Below, piece by piece: positions 36,710 to 49,939 of a stretch of 64,000 bases of DNA (position 1 is its first letter; every line of letters starts with the position of its first letter). The notes below the pieces were generated by a model. The model worked only from the letters and a program-made list of their open reading frames with translations. It ran no database searches and was not told where the DNA came from. The stretch comes from Lutraria lutraria (Eukaryota > Mollusca > Bivalvia > Venerida > Mactridae), in the NCBI GenBank assembly GCA_964023205.1, contig OZ026847.1, positions 3,780,819 to 3,844,818 of the forward strand, given 5' to 3'. Made by a program: the position numbers and the translations under genes.

Positions 36710-36895
36710 CACAGTCTCGGTCCAGTGGTTCGGACGTTGGACATGTAACTAGGCAATCCGGGTTCGAATCCCTGTCATGTCAGGTCGCACCCTTATATGT
36801 AAATTTGACAAATTGATTTTCCTCCATATGTGGAGCTGTTGCCGGCTCCTCGTGGAAAGGTTAGTTTTTACTGGTTAGATCCCTATCCTATCCCG
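36710..36895 (+). mobile_element. tRNA-headed SINE, divergent
   Basis: CAGTCTCGGTCCAGTGGTTC (A box region) and GGGTTCGAATCCCTG (B box) lie at tRNA spacing, followed by a body with CTCCATATGTGGAGCTGTTG and CTCCTCGTGGAAAGG, related to the family at 9421. Confidence 0.65.
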
Positions 36896-36904
36896 TAGTC
36901 GCTA

Positions 36905-37850
36905 GGACTGTGTGGCAGCTATTGAAGAGATGACAGCCATATTCATCCAGTCTTCACGACATTCTGCTTTTCTGGTAGCATCATTCATGATGTCAAGACC
37001 GTTTCACTTCCCATCGTGTTTTCTGTTTGTCCCTACGTCTAGTTTCTTGCACTACGCCTTGTGGGAAAGTCTTGGCCAGTTCCGATTAGTGTGTTACGAA
37101 ATCATTTCAGTTTCCTTCTTTTTACAATGGTCAACAGTTCTTAATAAAGCCCAGTCTTGTTTCTTATTTTTTGCCTTAAAGGGGCATACCCTACAACTGA
37201 CAAACATTCTTTGAAAGTGTAAAAATGTGTTAGATGTATATGTAAAATAATATATAATGGACAATTGCAAGAAAAACTTGGGTCATAAAATGACTAGTCT
37301 AGGTACAAGCCGCAAAAATCATAGCTACGAATAATAAATCACTTCCACCAATAAATTGTACAACACATTCAAAAGAGTTTCCGATCTTTCATGGAAACTA
37401 ATATTGGATGAATTTTTAGCTGAAACTTTCTCCGTCCGCTTTTTTCTTTACAAGCTTCTAATTTATCATCATTTTGCCTTGATTCTAGATGCACCAAGTT
37501 GTAGGGTATGCCTCTTTAACGTCTTTGTTTATACTTTTTTCTATGTAGTTGATCCCAGTAGTTTTTCGAAAGATCCATATTTATAGGGTTCGGATTCTTC
37601 GCTCTGTGTTGGCTGTGAGTGTCCGGGACTCACAGTCGCATACGAAGATAGGAAGGACCAGGGTTCTCATTAGTCTAATCTTCGAATTAAGGGCGATGTT
37701 CTAGTCCTTCTGAATGGGCTTAAGTTTGGTCAGGGCTTTAGTGGTCTGGGCCATTCTTGATGAAAATTCTGTTTTTTATCCATCATTAGTAATTAAAGCT
37801 CCAAGATACTTATCAATGTTAATGGTGATGTCAGTGTCACAACCAAGGAA
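36905..37850 (-). pseudogene. RTE-like non-LTR retrotransposon relic split by a MITE
   Basis: Minus-strand translation gives the C-terminal half of an RT: NIDKYLGALITNDG, RMAQTTKALTKL, NSKIRLMRTLVLPIF, TERRIRTL and FRKTTGINYIE, and then, after the MITE at 37176-37519, LLTIVKKRKL and RRRDKQKTRWE. This is the typical order of RTE-clade C-termini. Several in-frame stops show it is dead. Confidence 0.7.
37176..37519. mobile_element. 344-bp MITE with TTAA ends
   Basis: The left end TTAAAGGGGCATACCCTAC and the right end (reverse complement TTAAAGAGGCATACCCTAC) are inverted repeats of about 25 bp. It interrupts an RT reading frame, which confirms its borders. No ORF. Confidence 0.85.
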
Positions 37851-38200
37851 TATTTTTTAGGTAAATCATATATAAGGTAAGGTTAGTCACGTATAAGTCA
37901 AAATTAATGTCGTTGAAAAGCTTTAAATGTTTGAACAAATATGTTCTTTCGCGGTGGTCAGATGTACTTACACACAAAATATGGGAAATACATGGATATT
38001 CAATTGCCAGGAATATCGTACAATACAACCTCACACAAATACATCATCCCAATACAAAGGACCATACAAGCATGGATAATTAAACAACGTCTCGCCGAGT
38101 ATAACGGCGGTTAAATAAGTATTGAATATCGAACCTCGCACTTACATTTGGGGAAAATAATGATTTAACCATCCGTGTCCGTATACTATAAACATACAGT

Positions 38201-38267
38201 GCAACCTCTCAACAGCAATATTATAAGTAACATGGAGTTGCATAATTTTGTTGCTGTTGAGAGGTTG
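38201..38267. repeat. Inverted-repeat hairpin, possible TIR stub
   Basis: CAACCTCTCAACAGCAA at 38202 pairs perfectly with its complement ending at 38267, with a loop of 32 bases. The outer CAGTGCAACCTCTC resembles a pogo-like terminus. Confidence 0.6.
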
Positions 38268-38499
38268 TTGCTCTAGGGAGGTAAATTGTAAAATCGTGCT
38301 GAAAAACACAATGAACAATTTGAAACACTGCGCTGCTTTGAATTAGCGTATGAGATACAAGTATATGCATGCGCTATTGTCTTGAACGAAAAAGTTGATC
38401 ATCGACACAGCTACGACATAATGTCGCAACCCTAGTATACAGACGCTGTACAAGACAAGAAATGAATTTATAATGATGACATATTGAAGTTATTATTGG

Positions 38500-41400
38500 A
38501 CATTGTAGTTTAAATTAATTTTGATATTATGATACATTATTTTGGCTAATGGAATTAGCATAAGTTCAGGTGAGAATTATAGATACTTGTTAATCATCAA
38601 ATATTATTTTACTGATGCAGAAATGTACATTGAATCATTAGCTATTGATAAAAACTCATTTTAGTTATGTACTTTCAGTAATTATTGAACAACGCCACTT
38701 TTTAGGACGCATAGCAAAAATGTCAGTTGGCTATTTTTTCACAAATTTGTGATTTGATGATTCCCCTTAAAGCGCTTATGTAAATAATTGTGCACGTGGG
38801 TAGGTCTAGCTTCTTTCGAATATAGACCTGGTCACGTGCAGACAACAGACCCGCGCACGAAATTCTTTTGATAAAACAGGTCTTTCTAAAGGATATGGAC
38901 CTATCACAAACAAAGAAGTAGGTGTGTAAGTGTACATAACATGGATCACTTGTCGTTGCATATCATACACATGTTTTCGATGCGAACCGCCGCTCGTTAT
39001 ACTTCGTTGGTCCCCAGTGTTTACGTGTATTTTAAAATAAGACCATAACGTCAAACAACGCCCACTATAAATAATTCAGATTCTATACTATTGCGCAGTT
39101 TGAAATTACCCACAAGGAAGAACTTACTTAAACGGATTTAAGCAAGAAAGAGCAATTTTGTCAACAAAAGGTGAGAATAATAAAATTATTTATATTTGTT
39201 ATACCGAAATAAACGTTGTATCATACTGTGTGTGGCAATGCAAAATAATTATTTTCAGGTATTTTTATAAATGATTTAGCTAAAAGAACGTATTTGTTAA
39301 AAGATTGGATTCTTGTTAACCCACTGTTGACACTGTTATATTTGATTATTCGGTCATCAGGTTGACCGGGTAGGGCTCGAGACCCTGTATAGAAACAACA
39401 CTATAATAGCTTATAAATATTTATTATTTGATAGACTTCTACGAACTAACCTGATTATTGAATCAACATGCAGTATATATATAACAGTAACATTAACTCT
39501 GGGTTAAAGGTATTAGTTAGGACTTCACTAGTAGTGTCCCTTTATACATGGTACTTATGAATACAGAACAGACACCCCCAAAAGTAATACATGTAGTTCC
39601 GAAGAAGCATCAAAAGTCAACCCGAATCGAGAATATTATGTCAAATGCGTAAAATATGGGCACTTGTGTGAGCCGACACATTATACTGTAGTAGACATCC
39701 ATTAAACTCACTTTCAATTTGATCTGTATGTCGTCCGTCCCTTGTATAATTGTTTGAAATACCAATGAATAAAATATTTCTGCTTTCGTGCTTTAAATAT
39801 TTTGTGCTGAATGTCAAATTGTAAATATTAAACTTAAAATTTTACTTTGCGTGTAAAAACCGGTACGAACGTTCTTTAGCCACATCCTATTTAGCCCTAC
39901 TAATTCGGCATTACAATTACGTGAACGAACTCGGAAGGGCCATGCGATACGGGACCAATTCAAAAGGGTCTCGCCGTCGCTTAACAGTCTAATAAATTGG
40001 ACTAGTTACGGTTCTTTGTTTTAATTATTGAAGGTAATTTTCAAATTGTATTTCAACATTAAGATCATATGGCAATAGTAGCATTAGCATTGCTACTGCT
40101 GGTAAATATGTCCTGAATTGGCTAAAATATATCCTAACTTTATTGTGTAAAAGCCATTTAAGCTGATAAACTCTTCAACTTTTGAATAAATGTAATTTAT
40201 CAATTTGCCTAATTTTCATTTAAGTCGGGGGAATGAAACCAATGATAAGTACAGAAAAAACACATGTCGCAAACAAACACTTATCTAAAAATCAGTTTAA
40301 AATGTATGCAAACAATGGTTAAATTTAAAAATCAACGACATTTGTTTTTTCTGTACTTAATACAATTCTGTGCAGGTCAAATAATTTTCTGCGGCCAAAT
40401 AATTTACAGACCAGTATTGTTAAGGATGTATTTTTATGCAGTTTAGATGCTGATAGAATTTATTCCGGTGTATGTTTATTAGTTCAAATAATTCAGGTAC
40501 GTTTGTTATAAATATACGTATATTTATACCTGAAATAATAAATATTGTACTCTACAGATGAATATTAAAACAATTTAGACTTGACGATATCCGTCTCCCG
40601 AGTTCAAATACCGGATCAAAATTATAGTCGGAAACGTTTTACCCGTAATTCCCGTCGAACTCTGTTGGGAACAAATTAACCTACACCGAAATAAAACTGA
40701 TGCTTGCTAAAAATATATATGGTGCGAAACCATCAATTTTCAGCTTCACGTGATGTACATTGCTTAAAAATCCACCAAGGCATATGTCCACAACGGCATT
40801 TAATTAAATTCTGATTTAAACTTGCTTCTTTATCATCGGAAATCGGGTATACTACCCGTTAATTTAACCAACTCTACTTGAAACCTGTATGTAACAGTTT
40901 ATGCACAATGGTATTCTACGGTGTTATTGCTTTCCCCCGTACCGCTTCCTGCAGAGCACATAAAGGCTAAAATAGACGAGATGAAAGTCTAAAAATAGAC
41001 CTCCGAGGAGTGAATCTTTTTGGAATTTGATTTCCTTATTTTTGTTTAGGAATTAAACATTATATAAGATATACAAGCTACTGCTTTTCATGAAAAATAT
41101 CTCAAATAGTATCCATACTTAAAAGAAGTCGTTCTCAAATGCTTCGAAATAATGCGCTAGTCTGGTTCTCGTCATTCTTACAGAAGCGTACTAAAGATTT
41201 ACAAATTAAATGTTTGTACGGCGCAAAATCGCATCCGGCAATTCAATCTAGAATGTGGCCTATGTAACATTTTTGAAGTTTCAGATCAAACGAATTTGTT
41301 ATTTTGACTTAACTGATCCCGAAACTAAAGTGATCATCTACTCCATCAAAAATACAAGCCGTTGATGTTTCATGAATCTCATGAATCTGGTCATATGGTT

Positions 41401-44400
41401 CTACAGTTCACGAGGTACTCTATCTGTAGTCCCTGTTTCCACCCTAAAATTAAAATCAGGGGAAACTATCACCTCGATGTATCAGACGTTGCAATATCTG
41501 CTGGAATGCATTTAAAATATTTAAATAAAGTCTCCAAACATAATATACTCCGTTGTCTGAGGGTACGTTGTCGTAAAAACCTGGTATAACGGTCCCAAAC
41601 ATAGATTTTCAACTGTAAAGTGACCATCTATATCGAACCATAAAGTGACCGTCTATGTCGAACCAATTAAGTCATCATTTCTCACCTGATCGGACATTTT
41701 TTTGTATTGAGCTCCGAAATCGATATTTAATTAATGACAATTGCGTAAACAAGTCAGTGTCCACGCTCGCGATTATAAAATTAGTCTGTGTGAATATGTT
41801 TATAATGTTTTGTTTATTTGCGACATGTTGCTAAAATAAAAACAAATACATCGAAACGTATAAATACCGTGTTCCGTATCTTATAACACGATTAAATGAT
41901 TATTACAACACACCGACGATCGCTCCAAAATGTAATAAACACAGCGAATTTCTCTAATAATTTATACATCGAAGTTCATTTAGATCGAACAATTTTTCCT
42001 AAGTCCTTTGATATAAAGAGTTTCGGCTGCATTTTCAAGAGCACAACCATTCGGGCTACCAAATAGCAAGATGCACTAGACTGGACCAGTAAGCTATTGC
42101 TTGTCGTTCGGACCTGCCTTAATGTCGAACCCTGTCGTCACAGTACCCATATAAATACTAAACTAGTTCTCGTTGTTGCGCACCAGGCAGAGTCAAATTC
42201 GTAGTCAACTGAAACCACTTTTATTGAAATATTGACACGTTTCTAGTAATTTATAGGTGATTGACATTGACGAGACGACAACGATATGAAACCGCTACTA
42301 GTATTCGGTGAATGTTTCGTGATCATGGAGACTATTAGCGAGTCCGATTAACAACTTGAATAATACACAGTCTGTATGTACACATGAACACCACTTAAAA
42401 AGTAGTTTTGCTTCATCCTCAGTAATATAACACAATGCTTGATAGTGTACTAAATTCAACGCCATGTTTGTTTACTATAGTAGGATTGGATTCGGTTCGT
42501 TAATTGACAGATGGGCAGATTCATTCCCGTCGTTGTTTATCGAGCTCGCTCGATTCTTAGACTATAAATAGCGACTGCGTCATCAAGCTACACTAGTTGG
42601 TGTGAGTAACACGTGACTTCGCTCTATTTCTGTTTTGTTTATATCACGTGATGACCATTGCGGATATTTCGGGCACTGTTAGTAATCTGCTTCGGTGCAA
42701 AAAGTTGCGATTTTGCATTGCCACTTAAAAATAAGCATTCCAGAGTGTACGGCGACTTCCGTTGCCGTATAATGAACACGAAAACTAAACTTGTTCCCGT
42801 TCCATGTTGCAGTGCACCAAAGGAACAGGTACGGTCTAAAATATCCAGCTATCTGATTCGTCAACCCGTTTTAGCTATTTCATTGGTTGCTGTTCATTCG
42901 AGAAACATCGGGGATTTCCGTACATCTGATAAATGAACGCAGAGATGTTAGTGCTAATGTTTGAATACCTCATGGATACCCGTTATTCAAATTAAAAAGA
43001 TATAGATGCTAGAAGTTACTTTATGAATATTCGTTACAGAATAGTCATATATCATATCAAAGATACATATATCTTAAAAATATCAATTAATGCCTTGATT
43101 TATTTTTTATTGTTGTTAAAAGATTTTCTTAAAAATAAATCATATCAAGGACTTATATACATACGTATGTATATAAGTCCTTGATCATATTTTAAAATAT
43201 ATGCATCTTTCGGTCTACTATGTATCAATTCCTTTATTAAAACATATTTTTCTTTATTTACAATTGAAATATATATCTTGTATACGAAATGTATATCAGT
43301 ATATGTCAAGTGACGTTTTAAGTTATTTTTTGTTACTTGAATTTCTTTTCGTTGACACCTGACTTTAAAACAGAACTGAATTAAATTAGGAGTAAGATTA
43401 ATATCTATGCTGTATATTGTAAATTCAACATGGTATCAGATACAAGTGCTAAAGAATATATTGACCCCCTTCGGTGAAATGATCCATAAAATATTTCTCC
43501 CTTATAAGGGTACAGGAAGTGAGACGGTCGTGTTACATAATATTGCATATTAACTTCTTAAATGGCTACATATCTTGATTTTATCAATGCATGTATTGAA
43601 ATTGAGACTATGATAAATTATATACTAGTCAATTGATAATCAACTATATTGTTTGCATTAATTAATTTTAAACAGGTAGTCCAGAATCAGATTGGGCACG
43701 ACTTTTAAATTTATTATTAGCATCGCATATTTATATAAATTTTATAAGAATATAAAATCAGGTTGTAACATTAAAAAAAGTTGCAAGTGTGTACGGTGAT
43801 TTATGTTATTTGACATTTCAACGAAGAATAATAAAAATTATAAAAATCTACATAAGTGAAAAAATTCTCTTATTATTCTGGTTCTCGACATTCTTACAAA
43901 AATGCTACTTTCAATAAGCTTTAACACGAAATACAGACAAATCACCAAAGCCAAATCACTAAACACTTTCCAAAGTACCCGCGACCTCGGGGCCGCAGGT
44001 AATAAACCTATACGACTTAAATACAGACTTACATTTGACTTACAACTCCAGGTAAAGGTTTTGATTTGTCTAAAAGATCGTTTGCTCTGCTGTTGAACAT
44101 GAAAGCGAGGTTCGAGTCTTGGCATCGGGCCATTTTGAAGCTCATGAATTTACAACAATCATTGATTTAACTCAACTATCGAAATACATTACAAAATGAA
44201 AATGGTAAATATTTTTTTCGATATTTGCTACCTGCCGATAATAGGAATCATGTAGCTAATGTTTGGTTTGTTGTCAATAACTAATGACTTCAGTACTTAT
44301 ATGAAAAGCTACTACATCTATGGATGTCGATGTGTTTCACGGTTGTATAATTTTCTTTCGATATGATTGATCTGACCAATGTACCTAACACCATCAGGTT

Positions 44401-46400
44401 GAATTCCACAAATGTGAAAGTTGCCATATAATGTAATAAATTTCAGTACTAGTATATTATTGTGTGCAACTGTTCGAACTGAAAGTACTGAATTTACAGT
44501 ACGTACCCTTTTTACCTAAATGTGCATTCACCGAATGTTATTATATTTTAATACAATTTTTGTACGCAAATGTTTTTGAACATATGCCAACGGAAACTAT
44601 TTATCAAAGGAGTGTATCTACAGTTACGTACATTGTAAAAATAGATCAACATTGTATGCTTCATTATACGTGCGTAAATAGGTAGCGAAACCAAAACTAT
44701 ACAAACACATCCGTTATTAAAGTTATCTGCATTATGGAAGTAAATCAACCAGTGCAATTTCTAATTAGCACCCATGATACCATGGTTACTTTTAAATAAG
44801 CTATATTCTGGTTCCTAGCATCTATTGTAAATATATAGAAGTCCGGCATCATTGAATTCATGTACGATACGGTGGTAACTGTGAGTTGACCATACATTTA
44901 AAAAGGAGTTCATCGGGAAATTGTTCATTATTCAGTCAGTTAGCATACATTTAATGCTTATAACGTGAAATTTTTTCTTTGAGCAAATATCAAGATAGTG
45001 TAATTTCAGATAGTTGCTGGAACTGAACATTTCGTCATTGACCATGCTCTTAAGAGTGCCGTCAGTATTGGACAGGTTTAAAGTAGTACTATGGTAATGC
45101 GTAATCGATTTGGGAGAAGCTGCTATTATTAAAAGAATATTTACTTTCTGTTAATCTTTTCTCAAACAACTTGATTTCCATTTAGTGATAAAAAATGTCA
45201 GAATATCTAAAATGTATGTTTTTCACCGTTACTACAAAGCTTTTGATATATTTACTGTATATTTAACAGTTTGTCCCCAAACGGTTAGGCTACGCTTTTT
45301 ATAGCTTCGTTTCTAAACCTTACTACCCCCAATTCGCCGAAGTCCCGAAAACGGCTTCGAAGCCAGTTCATGCTTATCTAAAATTCAGTTTTTAAACAAA
45401 CATTGGGTAAATTTAAAAATCAACGACATTTGATTTTATTTACTTCATGATAATTGTAGTTACAATGACCAAACTATGCAATACGCATTGCCATGTGTGA
45501 ATTATGTATCATATCTATAAACAATAAATCAACCAATGGAATTCGTAAAAATGCATACGTCATAGCATTTTACATCGCAATGGTTCCGAATTAACAGAGC
45601 AACTGAGATAAAAAAAAAATACTGACGGTTTAACTAATGTGTAGATATACGGTTAACTGAGCAGTTTATTTTCATTGAGTTTTGTCACGTTAATTATTAT
45701 GTCACTTTCTAGCTTCATAAAGTAGAAAAGTTAGATGCTTTTATTTCCATTTCGTTTTATCCCCGTTTCGCCCGGCCCGCCAGCATTTTCCCGCTTTCGG
45801 AAGTTACGATATTGACTTTGTGTTGACTGAAGGCAATTGCTTGCATGGAAGTATTGTTCATTGATGAAATTCGATATTTAGGACATAATGATTTGCCAAA
45901 TGTGCCTACATTTCGAGGTCACGTCAGATATGAAATACGAAAAGGCATTAAGGCGAAACGTCGATAAGAGTCTCCGTTCTTCCGCGCGATCGGGTAAAGT
46001 AGTTCTACGTAATAAGCTTTCAAAATCACTTTAAGAAATACTTCTCTGATTGTATTTGTCTAAGGAACTAAAAGAGCTAAGAGTATAAAGCAAAGCAATC
46101 TAAAGCAAATTAAATTACATAGAATGGACATGGTAAAATATAAAATACATGAAAAAATGCATAAATAGTACACTCACTGTCAGTAATATAAACATCATAG
46201 AGTAAAAAGCAAAGTAAACTAAAGCTAGTTCACTTATCTGAAATACACAAGGCAAGCACATAAAAAACATCACATACAAGAATACATATACAATGATTTA
46301 AGCAACTAAAAGAGTAAGAATGCATAGCAAACAAACGTCGAAGTTGCCGATTTTGACCCTCTATGTTGGTCTAAAACTGCCATAAATAGAAAACTACAAG
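38500..46400. other. Gene-poor stretch
   Basis: I see no convincing exon here. Present are a copy of a dispersed repeat at about 38915-39025, a short repeat shared by 40265-40350 and 45385-45450, and the 38-bp palindrome at 43146. The ORF at 42658-42936 lies in a locally GC-richer patch but shows no family features. Confidence 0.5.
43146..43183. mobile_element. 38-bp perfect palindrome made of two TIR ends
   Basis: CAAGGACTTATATACATAC is followed immediately by its exact complement. The half-site equals the first 19 bases of the TIR of the 5.36-kb element at 57115-62469. Perfect 7-bp direct repeats ATCATAT flank it (43139-43145 and 43184-43190), the same target-duplication length as at the large element. 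Confidence 0.8.
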
Positions 46401-46584
46401 CTGAAAGCAAAGCAAAGTAGGCAAATAATACATTGGTTTAATAACATATATCCCCTAAATTTAGATTTTGGAAGAATTGATCAGCAACTTCCTCACAATA
46501 TAAGTTATCAACGTAATTTTAAGTGCTAAATTTAAAAACTGAGCACACGAAAAGGCACACAGCAAAAGCGCAATCCGGACCATT
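46400..46584. other. Presumed 3' part of the CR1/L2-like element
   Basis: AT-rich stretch downstream (minus strand) of the RT stop at 46585; probably the 3' end of the same retrotransposon, no clear border. Confidence 0.3.
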
Positions 46585-47700
46585 TCAAAAGGAAACTATC
46601 CCCCTGAAATGGTCAAAACTCACTGCATGACTGAAATTATCCGGCCGTGAGTACCACCGGACAGGAGTTGCATATCTGAAACTGTTCTTAGCAAACTTTG
46701 TTGTCTTAATATGTGGAATCTGTAAAATATTTAAATATCTAGAATTAAAAGAATATTTTTTGCCTAAAAGATCACTTAATACAGGCGGGGCTGATTTATT
46801 TATGATCTTAAAAGTTTTTAAAGCCATGATTATAATTCGCCTGGTATGCAAGAGTGGTAATATAGTTTTGTCCGGTTGTTCTTCATAAGTGCATAAATAA
46901 TCATTATGAATACAACGTAGAGCTTTTTCTTGAACCTTCTTTAAATTTGTTGTATTACGTTTTGTACAAATGCGCCAAGCCAACGGGCAAAAGTTAAAAT
47001 TTGACAACACTAATGATTTGAAAATTGTTAAATTTTTATCTTGCCTAAAAGTTTACCAATTCGTTTTAAAATATTTAATTGCTGGCCAACTATTTGCAGA
47101 TATTCTGTTTATGAGTATTAAAATTTAAGTTAAAATCTATATCCACACCTAGTAATTTAACAACATCATCACATTTAATTTGAGAATTATCAATAGTAAA
47201 AGTCAGTTGTTTACAGTGAGTTTTATTTCCAACCACCATAGCCTGAAACTTAGGATTAGCTTTCATTCAGTTAAAAGAAAACCAGTCTTTGACAATTCTA
47301 CTTTCCCTTCATAATAACTGAATCGCTGGTCAAACCTGGGTGTTAAAAAAGACAGCGTATTGTCGTCAGCACAAATATAAGTTTACATTTTACAATAAAA
47401 TAAAATATATCATTAAATACATGGAATAATTGAGCCCTGAGGGACACCCTTTTTAATTTGAACCCAAACACTAACTACACCTACAAACTTGACCTGCTGC
47501 TTCCTGTCGTATAGATACGAAGACATGTGTAAAACAGATTGTTCTGAGAGGCCTGAAGTTGCCAGCTTACATAATAGAATGCCATGTGGAAGACAATCGA
47601 AGGCCTTGGACACATCCTTAAGAACGCCAGCCACATACTGATTGTTGTCCAAAGCCCCCTCTAGTCCTCCAGTCTTATCATTGTAGTCTGACATCCTTCA
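46585..47700 (-). pseudogene. CR1/L2-like non-LTR reverse transcriptase relic
   Basis: From high to low coordinates the minus strand encodes RT blocks in order: DVSKAFDCLPHGILLCKL, SYLYDRKQQVKF, KKGVPQGSIIP, an ADD block in another frame (ICADDNTLSF), and the thumb region NFNFCPLAWRICTKRN, KKVQEKALRCIHNDY and KNSFRYATPVRWYS. The middle is broken by frameshifts and stops, and the endonuclease part is missing. Inactive 5'-truncated copy. Confidence 0.85.
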
Positions 47701-48454
47701 CAGGCTACAGGCGTGTGAAGGCCCCCACATACCCCCTAATACCCAGGAAATCTTTTCACACTCTGGAACACTGTCAAATATTATGTTTATGACATATTTT
47801 ATAACTACAAAATAAAGCTTGAAATATTTTTTTCACCGTGTATATATTATATAGTAAAGGTATAGAACTCCTGGGCTCAGAAATCACACCGATCGTGTTC
47901 ATCAAGGTCCTGCTGTTACAATTCTGAACCGATTCTTGAAAGCCTGGTCTTATTCGAGCATTTAATTACTCCACAATTAAAAAAGAGATAAATGCTAAAT
48001 ATTCACTTTGGTCATTATCAAATGTATGCTTTTTCCAAGGGACGATTTTTACCAAAAAAAACTTCATATGAATATGTCGGTGAACTCTAGTCAAAAATGA
48101 AAAAGAAATGGTTTAAATTATTGTTTTGAATGATGTCCTCCACCACCATCACAGACATCCAGATTCACAAACCTTAAGCTTTATCAAATGCGCAACAGAA
48201 GGCAGTGTCATGACTTACTCCATAGGATTTTACAATAGTACTTGCGTTCCCTGTTCATTTACAAAATGATTTTCTGATGATACAACATTGCTGACATATA
48301 AGTTATACTCATATACTGTGCCTTGCCATGGAACCTTTTGATTTGACTTGAGTAGTGTTGTTTGTCAACATAACGTCTAACAGGCAATCTTTTTGTGGCA
48401 TGAAACACATTTCTGGTTGACACAAATATATATGACCATTGTTTATTTTACAGA

Positions 48455-48655
48455 ATGGAAGTAAACACCAGGAATGCAATCCAAAACATGGTATTCGCCT
48501 GGTTTCTACAGCGTGGCCAGGAACTGGTCTTTAACATCCTCGACAAAGCGGCCACCTACATTTGGAATTCAGTCAAAAGTTGTTTTAACTTCGTGTATGA
48601 AAGGGCTGCTTCTAATTTCAACCGTTCGGGTCAATATTCACAGAAGGAAGATTAA
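48455..48655 (+). CDS. Short coding-like exon, unknown protein
   Basis: A 66-residue ORF starts one base after a good acceptor (TGTTTATTTTACAG) and begins MEVNTRNAIQNMVFAWF. Codon third positions are richer in G/C than the surroundings. It looks like a helical, amphipathic segment ending in NFNRSGQYSQKED and a TAA. A possible AATAAA follows at about 48892. It could be a last exon of a plus-strand gene with upstream exons not found, or a small independent gene. No family recognised. Confidence 0.35.
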   Translation: MEVNTRNAIQNMVFAWFLQRGQELVFNILDKAATYIWNSVKSCFNFVYERAASNFNRSGQYSQKED

Positions 48656-48659
48656 AAAA

Positions 48660-49430
48660 TCATCCACGTCACCAGCAGAGCATTGTATAAGAAAAAAACA
48701 CCCTAGTATATCTCGTAGAATCGATCGGACAACATTTGGTCCGTTTATCATAAACACAGTCTATTTCCCCTGCCTGCTTAGACACGGAACTTGCACAACC
48801 CATTTGCATTATCTCATATCTCGCAGTTAAATACTTTGGCTTCATCTCTTATACAAGTCGTCAAATCTATATTATCTACCGAAAATGTTGACAATAAACT
48901 AACATAAATGGACTTAAAATGTATTTATACAATAGTATGAAATCCAATTTGTTTCATGTTAAAGAATAATTGTGTAGTTGTGATTTGCTTTTGTGTAACC
49001 TATTTTTGTTTTGTTTTATATTTTATCATATTATTATGTATATTTGTATTTCTGTATTAGTATTATTAGGCAATATAATTTTGTAAGTGATAAATCGGAC
49101 TATAGTCTTAAACACAACAGATATGAATATGGAATCTATTTTTGATTGAATGATTACATAGTAGTTAATACAAAGTTAATTGGGTTGATATATTCTGTAT
49201 TCGTAATAACAATTTTAATACAAGAAAATTATATAGTTTATGTAACTGTCAAAGAAACCGCGTGACGGTTATTTATCAAATATCTTGTCAATTTCATCTG
49301 TCAAACATACCTTTAAGCGATTTTGAACGATCTTTCAAGTGTGTATAATTACAATCCCAATGACGAATCTTTTTACCCCGTTTGACAACATGTTGCACTT
49401 AATAGATAGGTACGAATGAATCTGATGTTG
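48660..49430. other. AT-rich stretch without a recognised gene
   Basis: May begin with the 3' untranslated region of the exon at 48455 (AATAAA at about 48892); nothing else recognised. Confidence 0.3.
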
Positions 49431-49930
49431 TGTTCAAGTACTTAAATGAACCAGTAGAGCAGAACAAATTAATTAAGACCATTGAACAGTTAAAAGCAAA
49501 TAAATCTGCTGGTCCAGATATGTTTTAAAACTAGCGGAGAAGAATAAATTACCCAAGTAGAGCATTATCTTATAAAAACATGGCTAATTTAAGTTTCATG
49601 CATATACACTGTATATATTCTTTCACATACATTGATTTCGATTTAACTTTTCTAAACTTAGAATGTTCTCCCGTAGACTACATTTTGAATCTGGTAGATG
49701 TAATAAACCAAGAGCAACTCCAGCAAAATTTGTGTAAATTGTAACATTTTAGAAGTTGACTATCATTGTCGTTTGAGTGTGAGTTACATTCTGAACTAAG
49801 AAACACTTATATTTCTTTGCATCATAAAAGAAACCCTAGCATGTTTAAATCAGTTGAATTGTTAGATAATGCAAATAGAATCGTGGTAACCAGAAGGCAT
49901 TTGATATTATAATTAATGTAAGATAAAATA
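49430..49930 (+). pseudogene. Decayed non-LTR RT fragments
   Basis: The plus frame at about 49450-49530 reads IKTIEQLKANKSAGPD, the typical segment just before the RT domain. About 49700-49910 gives LEVDYHCRLSVSY and LRNTYISLHHKRNPSMFKSV, resembling the Cys/His C-terminal end of such elements. The RT core between them is deleted and stops are present. Confidence 0.55.
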
Positions 49931-49939
49931 TTATGCCTA

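Larger units (their letters stand above)
31845..38500. repeat. Duplicated upstream flank of copy A
   Basis: Counterpart of the copy B flank. Compared with B it lacks about 320 bp, then 2.25 kb, then the pogo-like element, and later the equivalents of 12255-12850 and 13165-13690. It has its own insertions (33480-34680, a SINE at about 36710, the RTE-like relic with MITE, and an AT palindrome at about 36045). 33480-34680 contains no recognisable gene. Confidence 0.7.

Noticed and set aside
42658..42936. THAP-like zinc-finger exon (contains VPCCSAP)
   Set aside because: The C2CH spacing of THAP domains and the downstream AVPTIF motif are absent.
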